This document shows positions 7,894 through 14,733 of a stretch of 21,046 nt of DNA, one piece after another. A model generated the notes under the pieces. The model was not told where the DNA came from. It worked only from the letters and a program-made list of their open reading frames with translations, and made no database searches. Made by a program: the position numbers and the translations under genes. The DNA is taken from assembly GCA_001782645.1 (NCBI GenBank), contig MFPH01000038.1, positions 1 through 21,046 on the forward strand, read 5' to 3'. Every line of letters starts with the position of its first letter. The stretch's first letter is position 1. This stretch comes from Candidatus Levybacteria bacterium RIFCSPLOWO2_12_FULL_37_14 (GTDB lineage: Bacteria; Patescibacteriota; Microgenomatia; Levybacterales; UBA12049).

Positions 7894-10008
7894 ATGGAAC
7901 AAAAAAACGAATTGAATTCGTATATTCAAAATATTTCTTTATTCCTCTTGGGAGTTCTTTTTATGGCATTTCCTGTTGTTTTTACAACCATAACCACTAA
8001 TCCTATTGTTTTACCCAAACAAGTATTGTTGGGAGGAATCGTAACTGTTCTCTTAATCCTTCAGGTTATAAAAATGTTCGCTGAAAAATCCGTGAAGCTT
8101 CGCAGAACGCCTTTTGACATTCCCGTTTTTCTATTTGCTTTTTTCGCTTTCGCATCAAGCATATTTGCGGTAAATAAAGCAGATGCATTGACAGCGTTTG
8201 TTCCTTATTTTTTTGCCATACTAGGCTTTTTCCTTATTGTCAATATAGTTAAGGACAAGAACTCGCTTCTTTTTCTTATGTCCTCTCTTATTATAGGCAG
8301 TGTTTTACTATCTATTTCTGCAATTTTGTCCTTTTTCAAAATCTATATATTACCTTTCCCGGGAACTCATGTTCAGACATTTACCCCGCTGGGATCAATA
8401 CTCGAACAAGGAATTTACCTCGTACTTGTCTTTGCCATATCCTTTTATTATCTTTACAGACTTCTCAAGTCTAAAGCCAAAAAAGAAGCAGACGTTGTCT
8501 CCGAAGATACGGCTATATCCAGTCTGTCCAGCCAGGAATTAACCAAAGCCATCAGCTTCGGGGCAGCGTCTTTTGTTATCTTAATGGGAATAATTATAAC
8601 TATTTATGCTCTTTTTAAGCTGGATAAGCCCGCACTTCTTCCAATCGAAACAGGGTTTCAAACTGCTTTTTCCGAAATCTCTCTTGATTCGGGACGCATA
8701 GCGCAAGGTTTTCTTTTAGGAAGTGGATTCGGAACATATGCAGTTGATTTCTCAAGATGGAAACAGGCATCATTCAATCAATATTCGGATTTATGGAATC
8801 TTACTTTTTTTAGATCTTCTAATTTTGCACTTGAACTTCTCGCAACAACCGGAGTACTTGGAATATGCGCTTTTATCTTTTTATTGATAAGGGTTCTGAA
8901 GGAAATACGCGTAAGTCCTCAAAATAAAATGCTTGTTTCCATCATTGCCCTATTTCTAATTTCGCTTCTTCTGCCTTTGAATTTTACAAGTCAAACCTTA
9001 CTCTTTACGATATTGGGATTATTTGCAGCAAACCAAGGCTTAATAAATAAAGCCCAAAACAGATTTTTCGATATCGAACTTCAAATCGTAACATTTAGAA
9101 AAGGCCTGATTGCAATGGAAACGCCTCATGCAAAAAATGGAAAAAGCTTAATTCTGCCATTTACTATCGGCGTAATCATATTGATAATTGTAGGAATTAT
9201 GGGATTTTACGGTACTCGCTACGTTGCTTCCGATTTAACTTTTCAAAAGTCTCTTGTCTCGGCAGCTCAGAATAATGGATCTCTAACGTATCAACAGCAA
9301 GCTCAGGCAATTTCAACTTTCCAACATAGGGATGGGTTTTACAGAGTCTTTTCTCAAACAAATCTTGCTTTGGCTAATACTCTTGCATCTCAACAGCCGG
9401 CAGGTTCTGCCCCAAATCAAGCCATTCAGCAAAACATAGTTACGCTTATACAACAATCTATAAATGCTGCTCGGGCTGCCGTAACAGTAGCTCCTCAAAC
9501 TTATCTTAACTGGCAAAATTTGTCCTCTATATATAGGGGACTTATTGGATTTGGTCAAAATGCAGAAAGTTTCGCGGTTGCAACTGCCCAACAGGCAATA
9601 AATCTTGATCCCAACAATCCGCAGGGATACATTACTTTGGGAGGCATTTATTATCAGCTGGGACAATGGGATAATGCGCAAACTCAATTTCAGATTGCGG
9701 TTTCCCTTAAGCCCGATTACGCCAATTCGTATTACAACCTGGGCCATGCTTTGGAACAAAAAAAGGATTTCCAGAATTCTTTAGCGCAATATCAAGCGGT
9801 AAGAAGTTTGGTTAGCAACGATAAAGCCTCCCTGGATCAAATTGACAAAGAAATTGCCGCTCTTCAAGGCAAAGCCCAAGCAGAAACTAATCCTTCAACC
9901 GATCCAAATCAGACTCTCAATGTAAGTAAACCTGAAGTGCAATTGCCTGCGCAAAATCCGCCGGTGAAAATCCCGGCTCCCCCTACCGCCACTGAATCCT
10001 CACGCTAA
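7894..10008 (+). CDS. O-antigen ligase / Wzy-type polytopic membrane protein with C-terminal TPRs
   Basis: 704 residues. About ten hydrophobic helices fill residues 15-385. The family-diagnostic region is at about 245-320: LLPIETGFQTAFSEIS, then SGFGTYAVDFSRWK, SSNFALELLATTGVLGI, matching the conserved loop before a late helix pair in WaaL/Wzy proteins, which transfer or polymerise lipid-linked glycans outside the membrane. A further helix at about 420-442 precedes an extracytoplasmic part with at least two TPRs at about 535-645 (AINLDPNNPQGYITLGGIYY; LKPDYANSYYNLGHALEQ). A Pro-rich tail ends the protein. No Shine-Dalgarno; the promoter places +1 at the ATG. It may process a surface glycan together with the GT-C-like protein at 17612, although no other glycan genes are near. 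The substrate is not readable from the sequence. Confidence 0.87.
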   Translation: MEQKNELNSYIQNISLFLLGVLFMAFPVVFTTITTNPIVLPKQVLLGGIVTVLLILQVIKMFAEKSVKLRRTPFDIPVFLFAFFAFASSIFAVNKADALTAFVPYFFAILGFFLIVNIVKDKNSLLFLMSSLIIGSVLLSISAILSFFKIYILPFPGTHVQTFTPLGSILEQGIYLVLVFAISFYYLYRLLKSKAKKEADVVSEDTAISSLSSQELTKAISFGAASFVILMGIIITIYALFKLDKPALLPIETGFQTAFSEISLDSGRIAQGFLLGSGFGTYAVDFSRWKQASFNQYSDLWNLTFFRSSNFALELLATTGVLGICAFIFLLIRVLKEIRVSPQNKMLVSIIALFLISLLLPLNFTSQTLLFTILGLFAANQGLINKAQNRFFDIELQIVTFRKGLIAMETPHAKNGKSLILPFTIGVIILIIVGIMGFYGTRYVASDLTFQKSLVSAAQNNGSLTYQQQAQAISTFQHRDGFYRVFSQTNLALANTLASQQPAGSAPNQAIQQNIVTLIQQSINAARAAVTVAPQTYLNWQNLSSIYRGLIGFGQNAESFAVATAQQAINLDPNNPQGYITLGGIYYQLGQWDNAQTQFQIAVSLKPDYANSYYNLGHALEQKKDFQNSLAQYQAVRSLVSNDKASLDQIDKEIAALQGKAQAETNPSTDPNQTLNVSKPEVQLPAQNPPVKIPAPPTATESSR

Positions 10009-10009
10009 T

Positions 10010-10130
10010 TCGGTTACCAATTCTCAGTTTTCGGATTTAGGTTCATCAGTTATCGGTTACTCGGTAACCGGTAAACCGAAAACCGGCAAACCAGAAACTG
10101 AAAACTGACATCCGAAAACTGATAACCGAG
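10010..10130. repeat. Heptamer palindromic element, copy B
   Basis: Begins just after the stop of the Wzy-like gene. TCAGTTTTCGGAT (10024-10036) is the exact inverse of 10110-10122 (13 bp). CGGTTAC (10054-10060), loop TCG, GTAACCG (10064-10070) is a perfect inner hairpin. The reverse strand aligns with the reverse strand of copy D over about 60 nt, sharing TCGGTTATC at the start and GGTTTGCC/TGTTTGCC in the middle. No T-run follows, so it is not a classical terminator. Confidence 0.75.
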
Positions 10131-10139
10131 GAAATACCA

Positions 10140-10213
10140 AAAGTATCACGAAAAGAATTAATTCTAAAACGTCCACCTACACTAAAGTTTAGGCGGACAA
10201 GCCGTGATACTTT
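10140..10213. repeat. Three-stem inverted repeat, possible structured RNA or cruciform
   Basis: AAAGTATCACG (10140-10150) pairs perfectly with CGTGATACTTT (10203-10213). Enclosed are the 12-bp palindrome AGAATTAATTCT (10154-10165) and a hairpin GTCCACCTACAC (10171-10182) / GTTTAGGCGGAC (10187-10198) with 10 of 12 pairs and loop TAAA. The whole folds as a three-way junction between convergent genes. Confidence 0.6.
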
Positions 10214-10231
10214 CGATACCAAAGAAAAATC

Positions 10232-10534
10232 TTATGCAGAATCTCTTTGCTTTCTAAAACAATCCTTACAAAGGACTGGTCTATTTCCTTTCGGTTCGAA
10301 AGGTACCGTATCGGACTTGCCGCAGGTTGCGCAAGTTATCGGAAAGGATTGTCCGGAAGACATTCCTCCACGATTTCCATCCATACGAGCCTTTTTGAGA
10401 GCTCTGCATGCCGGACATCTGACCGGTGCATTTTGAAAACCTTTGCTCTGATAGAACTCTTGCTCTGAAGCTGTCCATACAAAGGGCTTACCGCAATCTC
10501 TGCAAGTTAAGTTTTGATCTTGAAAATTTGCCAT
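10232..10534 (-). CDS. Small double zinc-ribbon protein
   Basis: 100 residues from ATG 10534-10532; GTG codons upstream (10549, 10546) lie in frame, but AAAGGTGGTG just upstream forms a Shine-Dalgarno suited to the ATG. First zinc site: C11/C14 and C40/C43 around FVWTASEQEFYQSKGF, the layout of the zf-trcl/probable zinc-ribbon family. Second site: C68/C71 and C89/C92 (CATCGK ... VLCKDCF), a zinc ribbon common in Patescibacteria and Chloroflexi, often in small nucleic-acid-linked proteins. The linker is basic and Gly/Ser-rich (KKARMDGNRGGMSSG). Its partner is unknown; binding to RNA or to the transcription/translation machinery is a guess from the family type. Convergent with the Wzy-like gene and followed by the three-stem repeat. 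Confidence 0.85.
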   Translation of the reverse strand: MANFQDQNLTCRDCGKPFVWTASEQEFYQSKGFQNAPVRCPACRALKKARMDGNRGGMSSGQSFPITCATCGKSDTVPFEPKGNRPVLCKDCFRKQRDSA

Positions 10535-10555
10535 TTTACTTTTCACCACCTTTCA

Positions 10556-10581
10556 CCCGACGTAGCCTTGGCGAAGTCGGG
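10556..10581. repeat. Mini-palindrome in the leader of the zinc-ribbon gene
   Basis: CCCGAC (10556-10561) pairs with GTCGGG (10576-10581) over a GC-rich 14-nt loop. It lies about 22 nt before the zinc-ribbon start codon, next to the ribosome binding site, so it could affect translation. Confidence 0.5.
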
Positions 10582-10727
10582 CTTCGCTTTCCACGAAAAA
10601 CACAAGCTGTTTTTGATCTAATTGTTGAAACTTTACTTATCATTATATCTCTAAATTCCCGCCTGCCATTTTCATCTATTGCCCTTAAAAGGAACCTAGA
10701 GAAAGGAGGATGGATTAATATAATGTA

Positions 10728-10757
10728 ATTATACCCTAATCAAAAACAAAATAGCAA
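10728..10757 (-). promoter_or_regulatory. Promoter of the zinc-ribbon gene
   Basis: On the reverse strand -35 TTGCTA (10757-10752), 18-bp spacer, consensus -10 TATAAT (10733-10728). It predicts a leader of about 185 nt, unusually long for this window, containing the palindrome at 10556-10581. The stretch 10550-10727 holds no gene. Confidence 0.45.
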
Positions 10758-10801
10758 TAGGCAAATTAAAACGGCTATGGTAGAATAATTGAATAGTTTA
10801 A

Positions 10802-10872
10802 GGGCCTGTGGTTCAACGGTAGAACACGGCATTCGCATTGCCGGGATCCGAGTCCAATTCTCGGCAGGTCCA
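10802..10872 (+). tRNA. tRNA-Ala (anticodon CGC)
   Basis: Complete cloverleaf of 71 nt. Acceptor GGGCCTG/CAGGTCC includes the G3:U70 wobble that marks tRNA-Ala. D-arm GTTC/GAAC with loop AACGGTA; anticodon stem CGGCA/TGCCG with loop TTCGCAT, anticodon CGC (10834-10836), reading GCG. T-stem CCGAG/CTCGG, but the loop is TCCAATT: position 55 is C where almost all tRNAs have T, and the variable loop has only 4 nt. CCA is not encoded. A TAGAAT box at 10781-10786 may be its -10. Confidence 0.88.
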
Positions 10873-10886
10873 CAACTTAATTTGCT

Positions 10887-10962
10887 GGGCCCGTAGCGTA
10901 ACGGTTATCGCGCTTTCATGGCATGAAAGAGATTAGGAGTTCGATTCTCCTCGGGTCCACCA
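10887..10962 (+). tRNA. tRNA-Ala (anticodon GGC)
   Basis: 76 nt including an encoded CCA (10960-10962). Acceptor GGGCCCG/CGGGTCC with G3:U70, anticodon stem CTTTC/GAAAG, loop ATGGCAT, anticodon GGC (10920-10922), reading GCC. T-arm AGGAG-TTCGATT-CTCCT is normal. It lies 14 nt after the first tRNA-Ala, probably on one transcript. Confidence 0.95.
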
Positions 10963-10965
10963 AAT

Positions 10966-11051
10966 TCAGTTTTCAGTTTATCAGTTACTGATTGACTGAC
11001 AACTGGCAAACAAGATTCTGATAACAGACAACTGAAGACCGATAACCGAAT
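10966..11051. repeat. Heptamer palindromic element, copy D
   Basis: Lies between tRNA-Ala(GGC) and the stop of the M23 gene. Left part TCAGTTT/TCAGTTA heptamers with the perfect palindrome ATCAGT-T-ACTGAT (10980-10992); right part GATAACAG, GATAACCGA. Its reverse strand matches copy B over about 60 nt, and 10970-10999 matches part of copy A. Confidence 0.75.
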
Positions 11052-12170
11052 TCACTGCAGATATGGAAGCGGGTTGACTAGGGAGCTGCCTTTGCGGACT
11101 TCGAAATGGAGGTGCGGACCCGTTGTTCTTCCTGTCATACCAATCCATCCCAGAACCGTTGATCCTGCGTTCACCTGCTGTCCAACAGATACATTTATGC
11201 CAGAAAGGTGTGAATAAAGAGTTTCGACATCGCCATTTCTAACCCGGACATTTGTTCCATAGCCCCCATCCCAAGTTCCCACACTTACACTTTCTACTGC
11301 TCCATTTTGGGCTGAAACAACCGGAGTACCGTAGCTTGTGGCAATATCCAAAGCAGTATGATACCAGGATGAAAATTGAGTTATAATTCCGCGTATCGGC
11401 CAGGTAAAACCCATGCCTGAAATCGCAACAGGACCTTGAGCAATATAAGTTTGACGTCTAAACGTCGGCTGTTCTGCGGGCTTCACGCCATCGGGCACAA
11501 TTAGCATTTGACCTTCAACTAAAGAAAAAGTCTCCGGATTCGCAAAATCATTAAACGGAAAATCAACTATTTTTTGAGCTTCCGTATCTAATTTTTTCGC
11601 AATTGAATATACAGAATCCCCTTTGGCAACTTTGTATGAAATTCCCGTAACAGGCAAAATCTTGAGAGAATCTCCAACCGCTATATTATCATTGAATAAA
11701 TTATTCGCCCAACGGATGGTTTCTATTGATATGTCAAATTTCTCAGCAATAGTAGATAATGTGTCTCCTCTTTCGACAGTATAATCAAGAATCTTATCCC
11801 GGGGTTTTACGGATTTTATGGTTTGAAAAACATCGCTGCTTACAACAATCGATTCTTTTGAATTCGGAGAGCTAATTTGTAAGTTATTTTGCTGCTCTTC
11901 AAACAAAGGATAAGTGTCTGCCAAGAAGGGTGAAACAATTACTCCAATTCCCAAAACTCCCATTGCCGCAATATGCATAAATGGCCTGTTATAACGCCCT
12001 CTTTTGATTGTAAATAGTTTTACAAGATTATTTTTATAAGATTCAAAAACAATTGACATTGTAATAACTTTTTTCTTTAAATAGGAGAAAAAGAACTTGC
12101 AAAATTTAGAAAAATCCGAAAAACCGCTCCGCCAGGCGGCGGAAAAAAAACTAAGGGAGGGTTTAATCAT
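11052..12170 (-). CDS. Membrane-anchored LysM / M23 (LytM-type) peptidoglycan endopeptidase
   Basis: 372 residues from ATG 12170. One membrane helix at about 64-84 (FMHIAAMGVLGIGVIVSPF) follows a basic cytoplasmic stretch. Two LysM glycan-binding repeats follow: about 128-172 (YTVERGDTLSTIAEKFDIS) and 177-225 (YKVAKGDSVYSIAKKLD). The M23 domain at about 256-372 keeps the zinc and catalytic residues: H271 and D275 in WYHTALDIA, H321 in LYSHLS, and H353/H355 in PHLHFE. It should cut peptide cross-links in the wall during growth or division. Start: ATG 12170 lies 6 nt downstream of a predicted +1, and its basic/aromatic N-terminus resembles what I recall of related proteins; ATG 12059 is the alternative, giving 335 residues. 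An upstream frame to 12290 would overrun the divergent gene. Residues 10-15 (SAAWRS) come from a small palindrome. Confidence 0.93.
   Translation of the reverse strand: MIKPSLSFFSAAWRSGFSDFSKFCKFFFSYLKKKVITMSIVFESYKNNLVKLFTIKRGRYNRPFMHIAAMGVLGIGVIVSPFLADTYPLFEEQQNNLQISSPNSKESIVVSSDVFQTIKSVKPRDKILDYTVERGDTLSTIAEKFDISIETIRWANNLFNDNIAVGDSLKILPVTGISYKVAKGDSVYSIAKKLDTEAQKIVDFPFNDFANPETFSLVEGQMLIVPDGVKPAEQPTFRRQTYIAQGPVAISGMGFTWPIRGIITQFSSWYHTALDIATSYGTPVVSAQNGAVESVSVGTWDGGYGTNVRVRNGDVETLYSHLSGINVSVGQQVNAGSTVLGWIGMTGRTTGPHLHFEVRKGSSLVNPLPYLQ
12128..12143. repeat. Mini-palindrome in the 5' end of the M23 gene
   Basis: TCCGCC (12128-12133), loop AGGC, GGCGGA (12138-12143): perfect 6-bp stem with a tetraloop, followed by eight A. 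It encodes SAAWRS if the M23 gene starts at 12170. Confidence 0.55.
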
Positions 12171-12182
12171 GGTTGAGAAGAA

Positions 12183-12211
12183 ATGGTACCAAAATTGACT
12201 GCTTAAGTCAA
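12183..12211 (-). promoter_or_regulatory. Promoter of the M23 gene
   Basis: Reverse strand -35 TTGACT (12211-12206), 17-bp spacer, weak -10 TACCAT (12188-12183); +1 about 12176, six bases before ATG 12170. Lies back to back with the promoter at 12219-12247. Confidence 0.4.
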
Positions 12212-12218
12212 CCGAAAT

Positions 12219-12247
12219 TTGCGATTTGGTCTTAACAGAAGTATAAT
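12219..12247 (+). promoter_or_regulatory. Promoter of the 12254 gene, leaderless start
   Basis: -35 TTGCGA (12219-12224), 17-bp spacer, consensus -10 TATAAT (12242-12247). Expected +1 is 12254, the A of the start codon. Confidence 0.55.
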
Positions 12248-12253
12248 TCACGT

Positions 12254-13003
12254 ATGCTTGAGAGATTATTGTTAGCCGAACACGATCCATTACCGCCTAT
12301 TAATCCAGGAGAGATAATTCGAAAAACTCCTAATTTTCAGGTGGTAACCGATTATAAACCAGGGCTTGAGGACAAAAGAAGTGGAGAAAGATTTTTCCTA
12401 GAACCATTGACGAGAAGAGGTGCAGCTATGCTTTTAATTGCTTCTAAGGCACATGATATCTATAATTTTAATCACCGACCCGTTGAAGGATACGTATTCC
12501 CTTGTTTAAGAGCGGATTACATTCGGGCAAATATTCCTGTTTTATTGAAAGGCGAAGTCCAAATTCCAAAACTCGGAGAAGATACAATCCCTTCACCCGA
12601 TAGAATAGAAGAATGTATTATGAAGGGAAATATGATTTATACCTTCGCTGACAACCTACCGGAAGGTTTTGGGACTTCTAACCCTAATACGAGACAACTA
12701 AGGATGCTTCAAATGGCAGATAAAGACACTATCCCCAACGAAATAATACACAGCAATTATCCAGATAAACACTACAAAGTAAGAAAGAATTGGTGGTATG
12801 AAGTATTAATATCAATAGATCTGGGTATAGAAGATGGTGAATTTACCGACCCTGAACTGATTAAGGAAATGCATACGTTTCAGAAGAAATACCAGACAAA
12901 AGAATTTTTTGACCCTAATAACCTAACCACATCAGAAAATATACAGGAGGTAAATGCGCTTATAGATAAAATTTGGGAAACTTATGGCAAAGGAAAGAAA
13001 TGA
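12254..13003 (+). CDS. Conserved-looking soluble protein of unknown function
   Basis: 249 residues, no signal peptide, no membrane helix, one cysteine pair unlikely to bind metal. I do not recognise the family. The N-terminal half is mixed alpha/beta with RRGAAMLLIASKAHDIYNF (about 54-72) as a probable helix; a Pro-rich middle (VQIPKLGEDTIPSPDRIEE) is followed by TFADNLPEGFGTSNPNT and a tryptophan-rich stretch KNWWYEVLISIDLG (about 179-192). The C-terminus is charged and helical (KEMHTFQKKYQTKEFF; ALIDKIWETYGKGKK). The consensus TATAAT with +1 at the ATG supports the start and suggests active expression. TGA stop. Divergent from the M23 gene; no other functional context. Confidence 0.8.
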   Translation: MLERLLLAEHDPLPPINPGEIIRKTPNFQVVTDYKPGLEDKRSGERFFLEPLTRRGAAMLLIASKAHDIYNFNHRPVEGYVFPCLRADYIRANIPVLLKGEVQIPKLGEDTIPSPDRIEECIMKGNMIYTFADNLPEGFGTSNPNTRQLRMLQMADKDTIPNEIIHSNYPDKHYKVRKNWWYEVLISIDLGIEDGEFTDPELIKEMHTFQKKYQTKEFFDPNNLTTSENIQEVNALIDKIWETYGKGKK

Positions 13004-13269
13004 AAGTCAAACTCCAATATGCGAGCGCTGAAACAAATTTATTAATGACGCCGTTCGCAGCGAAATGCATGAAGAAATTTGTGAATGCGTCAGGGGGATT
13101 CCTCACAAACTTGTTGAGGAGGGGGTGAAAATCACCCGACAAATGAACAAATCTCTGAAAGCATGAAGCGAGAATAGGCGGGAGCTTCTGCTTCTCTTGT
13201 CGACACAAGAGAAGTAAAAAATAGAAATTAGATCCTGAAATGAATTCAGGATGACATCGAGGAAGGAGG
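13004..13269. other. Hairpin-rich spacer between two convergent genes
   Basis: At least four stems in 266 bp: ACAAATTT/AAATTTGT (13033-13040 with 13075-13082); GGGTGA-AAA-TCACCC (13123-13137); CTTCTCTTGT-CGAC-ACAAGAGAAG (13191-13214, perfect 10-bp stem); ATCCTGAA/TTCAGGAT (13232-13239 with 13245-13252). The motif acaaa/tttgt recurs several times. No T-runs follow the stems. It may be a transcription-end region, a structured RNA or decayed repeats; the last hairpin with the following GAC resembles dispersed repeats seen in many bacteria. Confidence 0.6.
13191..13214. terminator. Strong hairpin, possible bidirectional transcript end
   Basis: Ten perfect base pairs closed by the tetraloop CGAC, between the convergent 12254 gene and rho. 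TAAAAAATAG follows on the + strand, so a U-tract is lacking in that direction; function as a terminator or 3'-end stabiliser is inferred. Confidence 0.35.
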
Positions 13270-14565
13270 CTAGCCTTTGCCTAGAGCGTCGAGGAATTCT
13301 TCATTAGTGTCTGTTTTGGACAATCTTTCCACAAAAATACTTGTCCGTTCTTCCGGACCAAGCATATCAATCATCCTACGCATTGTGGATACCTTTTTAA
13401 GATCTTTTTCGGACAGCAATAATTCTTCTTGTCTTGTTCCTGAGCGGGCAATATCGATTGAAGGAAAAATTCTTCGATCTGCCAAATGTCTGTCCAAATG
13501 CAACTCCAAATTTCCGGTACCCTTAAATTCTTCATAAATCAAATCATCCATGCGGGATCCGGTATCAACTAGTGCAGTTCCGATAATTGTTAAGGATCCG
13601 CCTTCCTGACAATTTCTGGCTGCGCCGAAGAATCTTTTTGCCGGCCAGAGAGCTGCGGGATCAAAGCCTCCGGACAAAGTGCGGCCGGATGGCGCAACAG
13701 ACAGATTGTATGCGCGGGCCAAACGTGTAATTGAATCAAGAAGAATAATCACATCTACGCCCGTCTCAACCAATCTTTTTGCCCGCTCGAGAGTTATTTC
13801 CGCAACTCTGGTTTGATTATCCGGCGGTTCGTCAAAATGCGAAGCAACCACATCTCCTTTGACAGATTGCGCAATGTCAGTTACCTCCTCGGGACGTTCC
13901 CCTATCAAGGCTGCCATAAGATGAGCTTTGGGATAATTTTGGGCAATTCCGGCGGCAATTTCTTTGAGAATTGTAGTTTTTCCGGCTTTGGGAGGAGAAA
14001 CAATCATTCCTCTTTGTCCAAATCCAATCGGCGAAACCAGATCAATCATGCGGGTTGACAAAGGCAGCTCGCCGGTTGATAGGATAATTTGCTTTTTGGG
14101 ATAAATAGGAGTCAAATCATCAAAGTATGGCCTGTTCATTGAATCATCTGCCGCAATACCATTAACCGTTTCTACCTTTAGTAATCCAAAGTAGCGCTCC
14201 GTATCTTTGGGAGGACGTCCTAACCCTTTGATTAAATCTCCGGGACGAAGCATAAATCTTCTTATCTGAGATTGAGAGATATAGACATCGCGCCCAGATG
14301 GAATAAATTTAGGTCTTAAAAATCCGTGTCCTTCCGGCTGAATATCCAAAACTCCCGAAACCTCAACAGTAACTGCAGGCTCTTGCCGATAGGCAAAATT
14401 ATTTATAGGTTGCGGCTGAAACGGTGGAGACACGGGAACATTTACAACTACCGCAGACTGAACAACAGGCTTAACAATCTCCGATTCCGAATTCTGCTTT
14501 GCAGAACCAATTATTTCATCTACTTTGAGAGATTCATTTTGAGGCACAACTTTTTTATAAGGCAT
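13270..14565 (-). CDS. rho: Transcription termination factor Rho
   Basis: 431 residues. ATP-driven RNA helicase that releases transcripts. The primary RNA-binding OB fold is at about 66-120 (VSGVLDIQPEGHGFLRP ... SQSQIRRFMLRPGDLIKG). Walker A is PPKAGKTT (191-198), GERPEEVTD (222-230), Walker B VIILLDS (272-278), the Q-loop region PSGRTLSGGFDP (292-303), the R-loop and FKGTGNLELHLDRHLADRRIFPSID (split here at 347-371) complete the hexameric RecA-like core. The N-terminal helical domain normally before the OB fold is absent; instead residues 1-62 are a low-complexity Pro/Val/Gln-rich linker. Promoter with consensus -35 at 14684. A hairpin at the 5' end of its mRNA is repeated inside codons 19-25. 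The scarcity of U-tract terminators in the window fits a role for Rho in general termination. Confidence 0.98.
   Translation of the reverse strand: MPYKKVVPQNESLKVDEIIGSAKQNSESEIVKPVVQSAVVVNVPVSPPFQPQPINNFAYRQEPAVTVEVSGVLDIQPEGHGFLRPKFIPSGRDVYISQSQIRRFMLRPGDLIKGLGRPPKDTERYFGLLKVETVNGIAADDSMNRPYFDDLTPIYPKKQIILSTGELPLSTRMIDLVSPIGFGQRGMIVSPPKAGKTTILKEIAAGIAQNYPKAHLMAALIGERPEEVTDIAQSVKGDVVASHFDEPPDNQTRVAEITLERAKRLVETGVDVIILLDSITRLARAYNLSVAPSGRTLSGGFDPAALWPAKRFFGAARNCQEGGSLTIIGTALVDTGSRMDDLIYEEFKGTGNLELHLDRHLADRRIFPSIDIARSGTRQEELLLSEKDLKKVSTMRRMIDMLGPEERTSIFVERLSKTDTNEEFLDALGKG
14492..14509. repeat. Hairpin repeat inside rho codons
   Basis: TTCTGC-TTT-GCAGAA plus CCA: matches 14633-14650 at 17 of 18 positions, with a perfect 6-bp stem and 3-nt loop. 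On the coding strand it gives GSAKQN near residue 20. Confidence 0.7.
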
Positions 14566-14632
14566 AAGGTTATTTTATTAAGTTAGAAATTTCAAAATTT
14601 AAAACATCTCGTGGAAATTTCTCCGAAGGCGA

Positions 14633-14650
14633 TTCTGCCTTGCAGAACCA
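14633..14650. repeat. Hairpin repeat at the 5' end of the rho transcript
   Basis: TTCTGC-CTT-GCAGAA plus CCA. The predicted rho +1 is at about 14649, so this hairpin would be the very first structure in rho mRNA. Confidence 0.65.
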
Positions 14651-14655
14651 TCCGT

Positions 14656-14684
14656 ATTACACCACATCTCATTTTAAATGTCAA
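14656..14684 (-). promoter_or_regulatory. Promoter of rho
   Basis: Reverse strand: perfect -35 TTGACA (14684-14679), 17-bp spacer, -10 TGTAAT (14661-14656). It gives a leader of about 85 nt, unlike the leaderless genes nearby. Confidence 0.6.
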
Positions 14685-14733
14685 GAAGCATTTGAAAGAT
14701 GTAAGCAGAATCGCTTGACTTGTCCTATAGCTT

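Noticed and set aside
9313..9759. 148-codon reverse-strand frame
   Set aside because: Lies wholly within the TPR part of the Wzy-like gene, which has clear domain evidence.
10010..10130. Classical intrinsic terminator for the Wzy-like gene
   Set aside because: The stems are strong but no T-run follows any of them, and the sequence is shared with two other loci.
10426..10728. 100-codon + strand frame over the zinc-ribbon start
   Set aside because: Antisense to a protein with eight conserved cysteines and a good ribosome site; composition is not protein-like.
12171..12290. Longer M23 protein starting near 12290
   Set aside because: It would run across the divergent promoters and the start of the 12254 gene; ATG 12170, just after a predicted +1, is better.
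12960..13208. 82-codon reverse-strand frame in the hairpin-rich spacer
   Set aside because: Overlaps the end of the 12254 gene, has no ribosome site or promoter, and its content is explained by inverted repeats.
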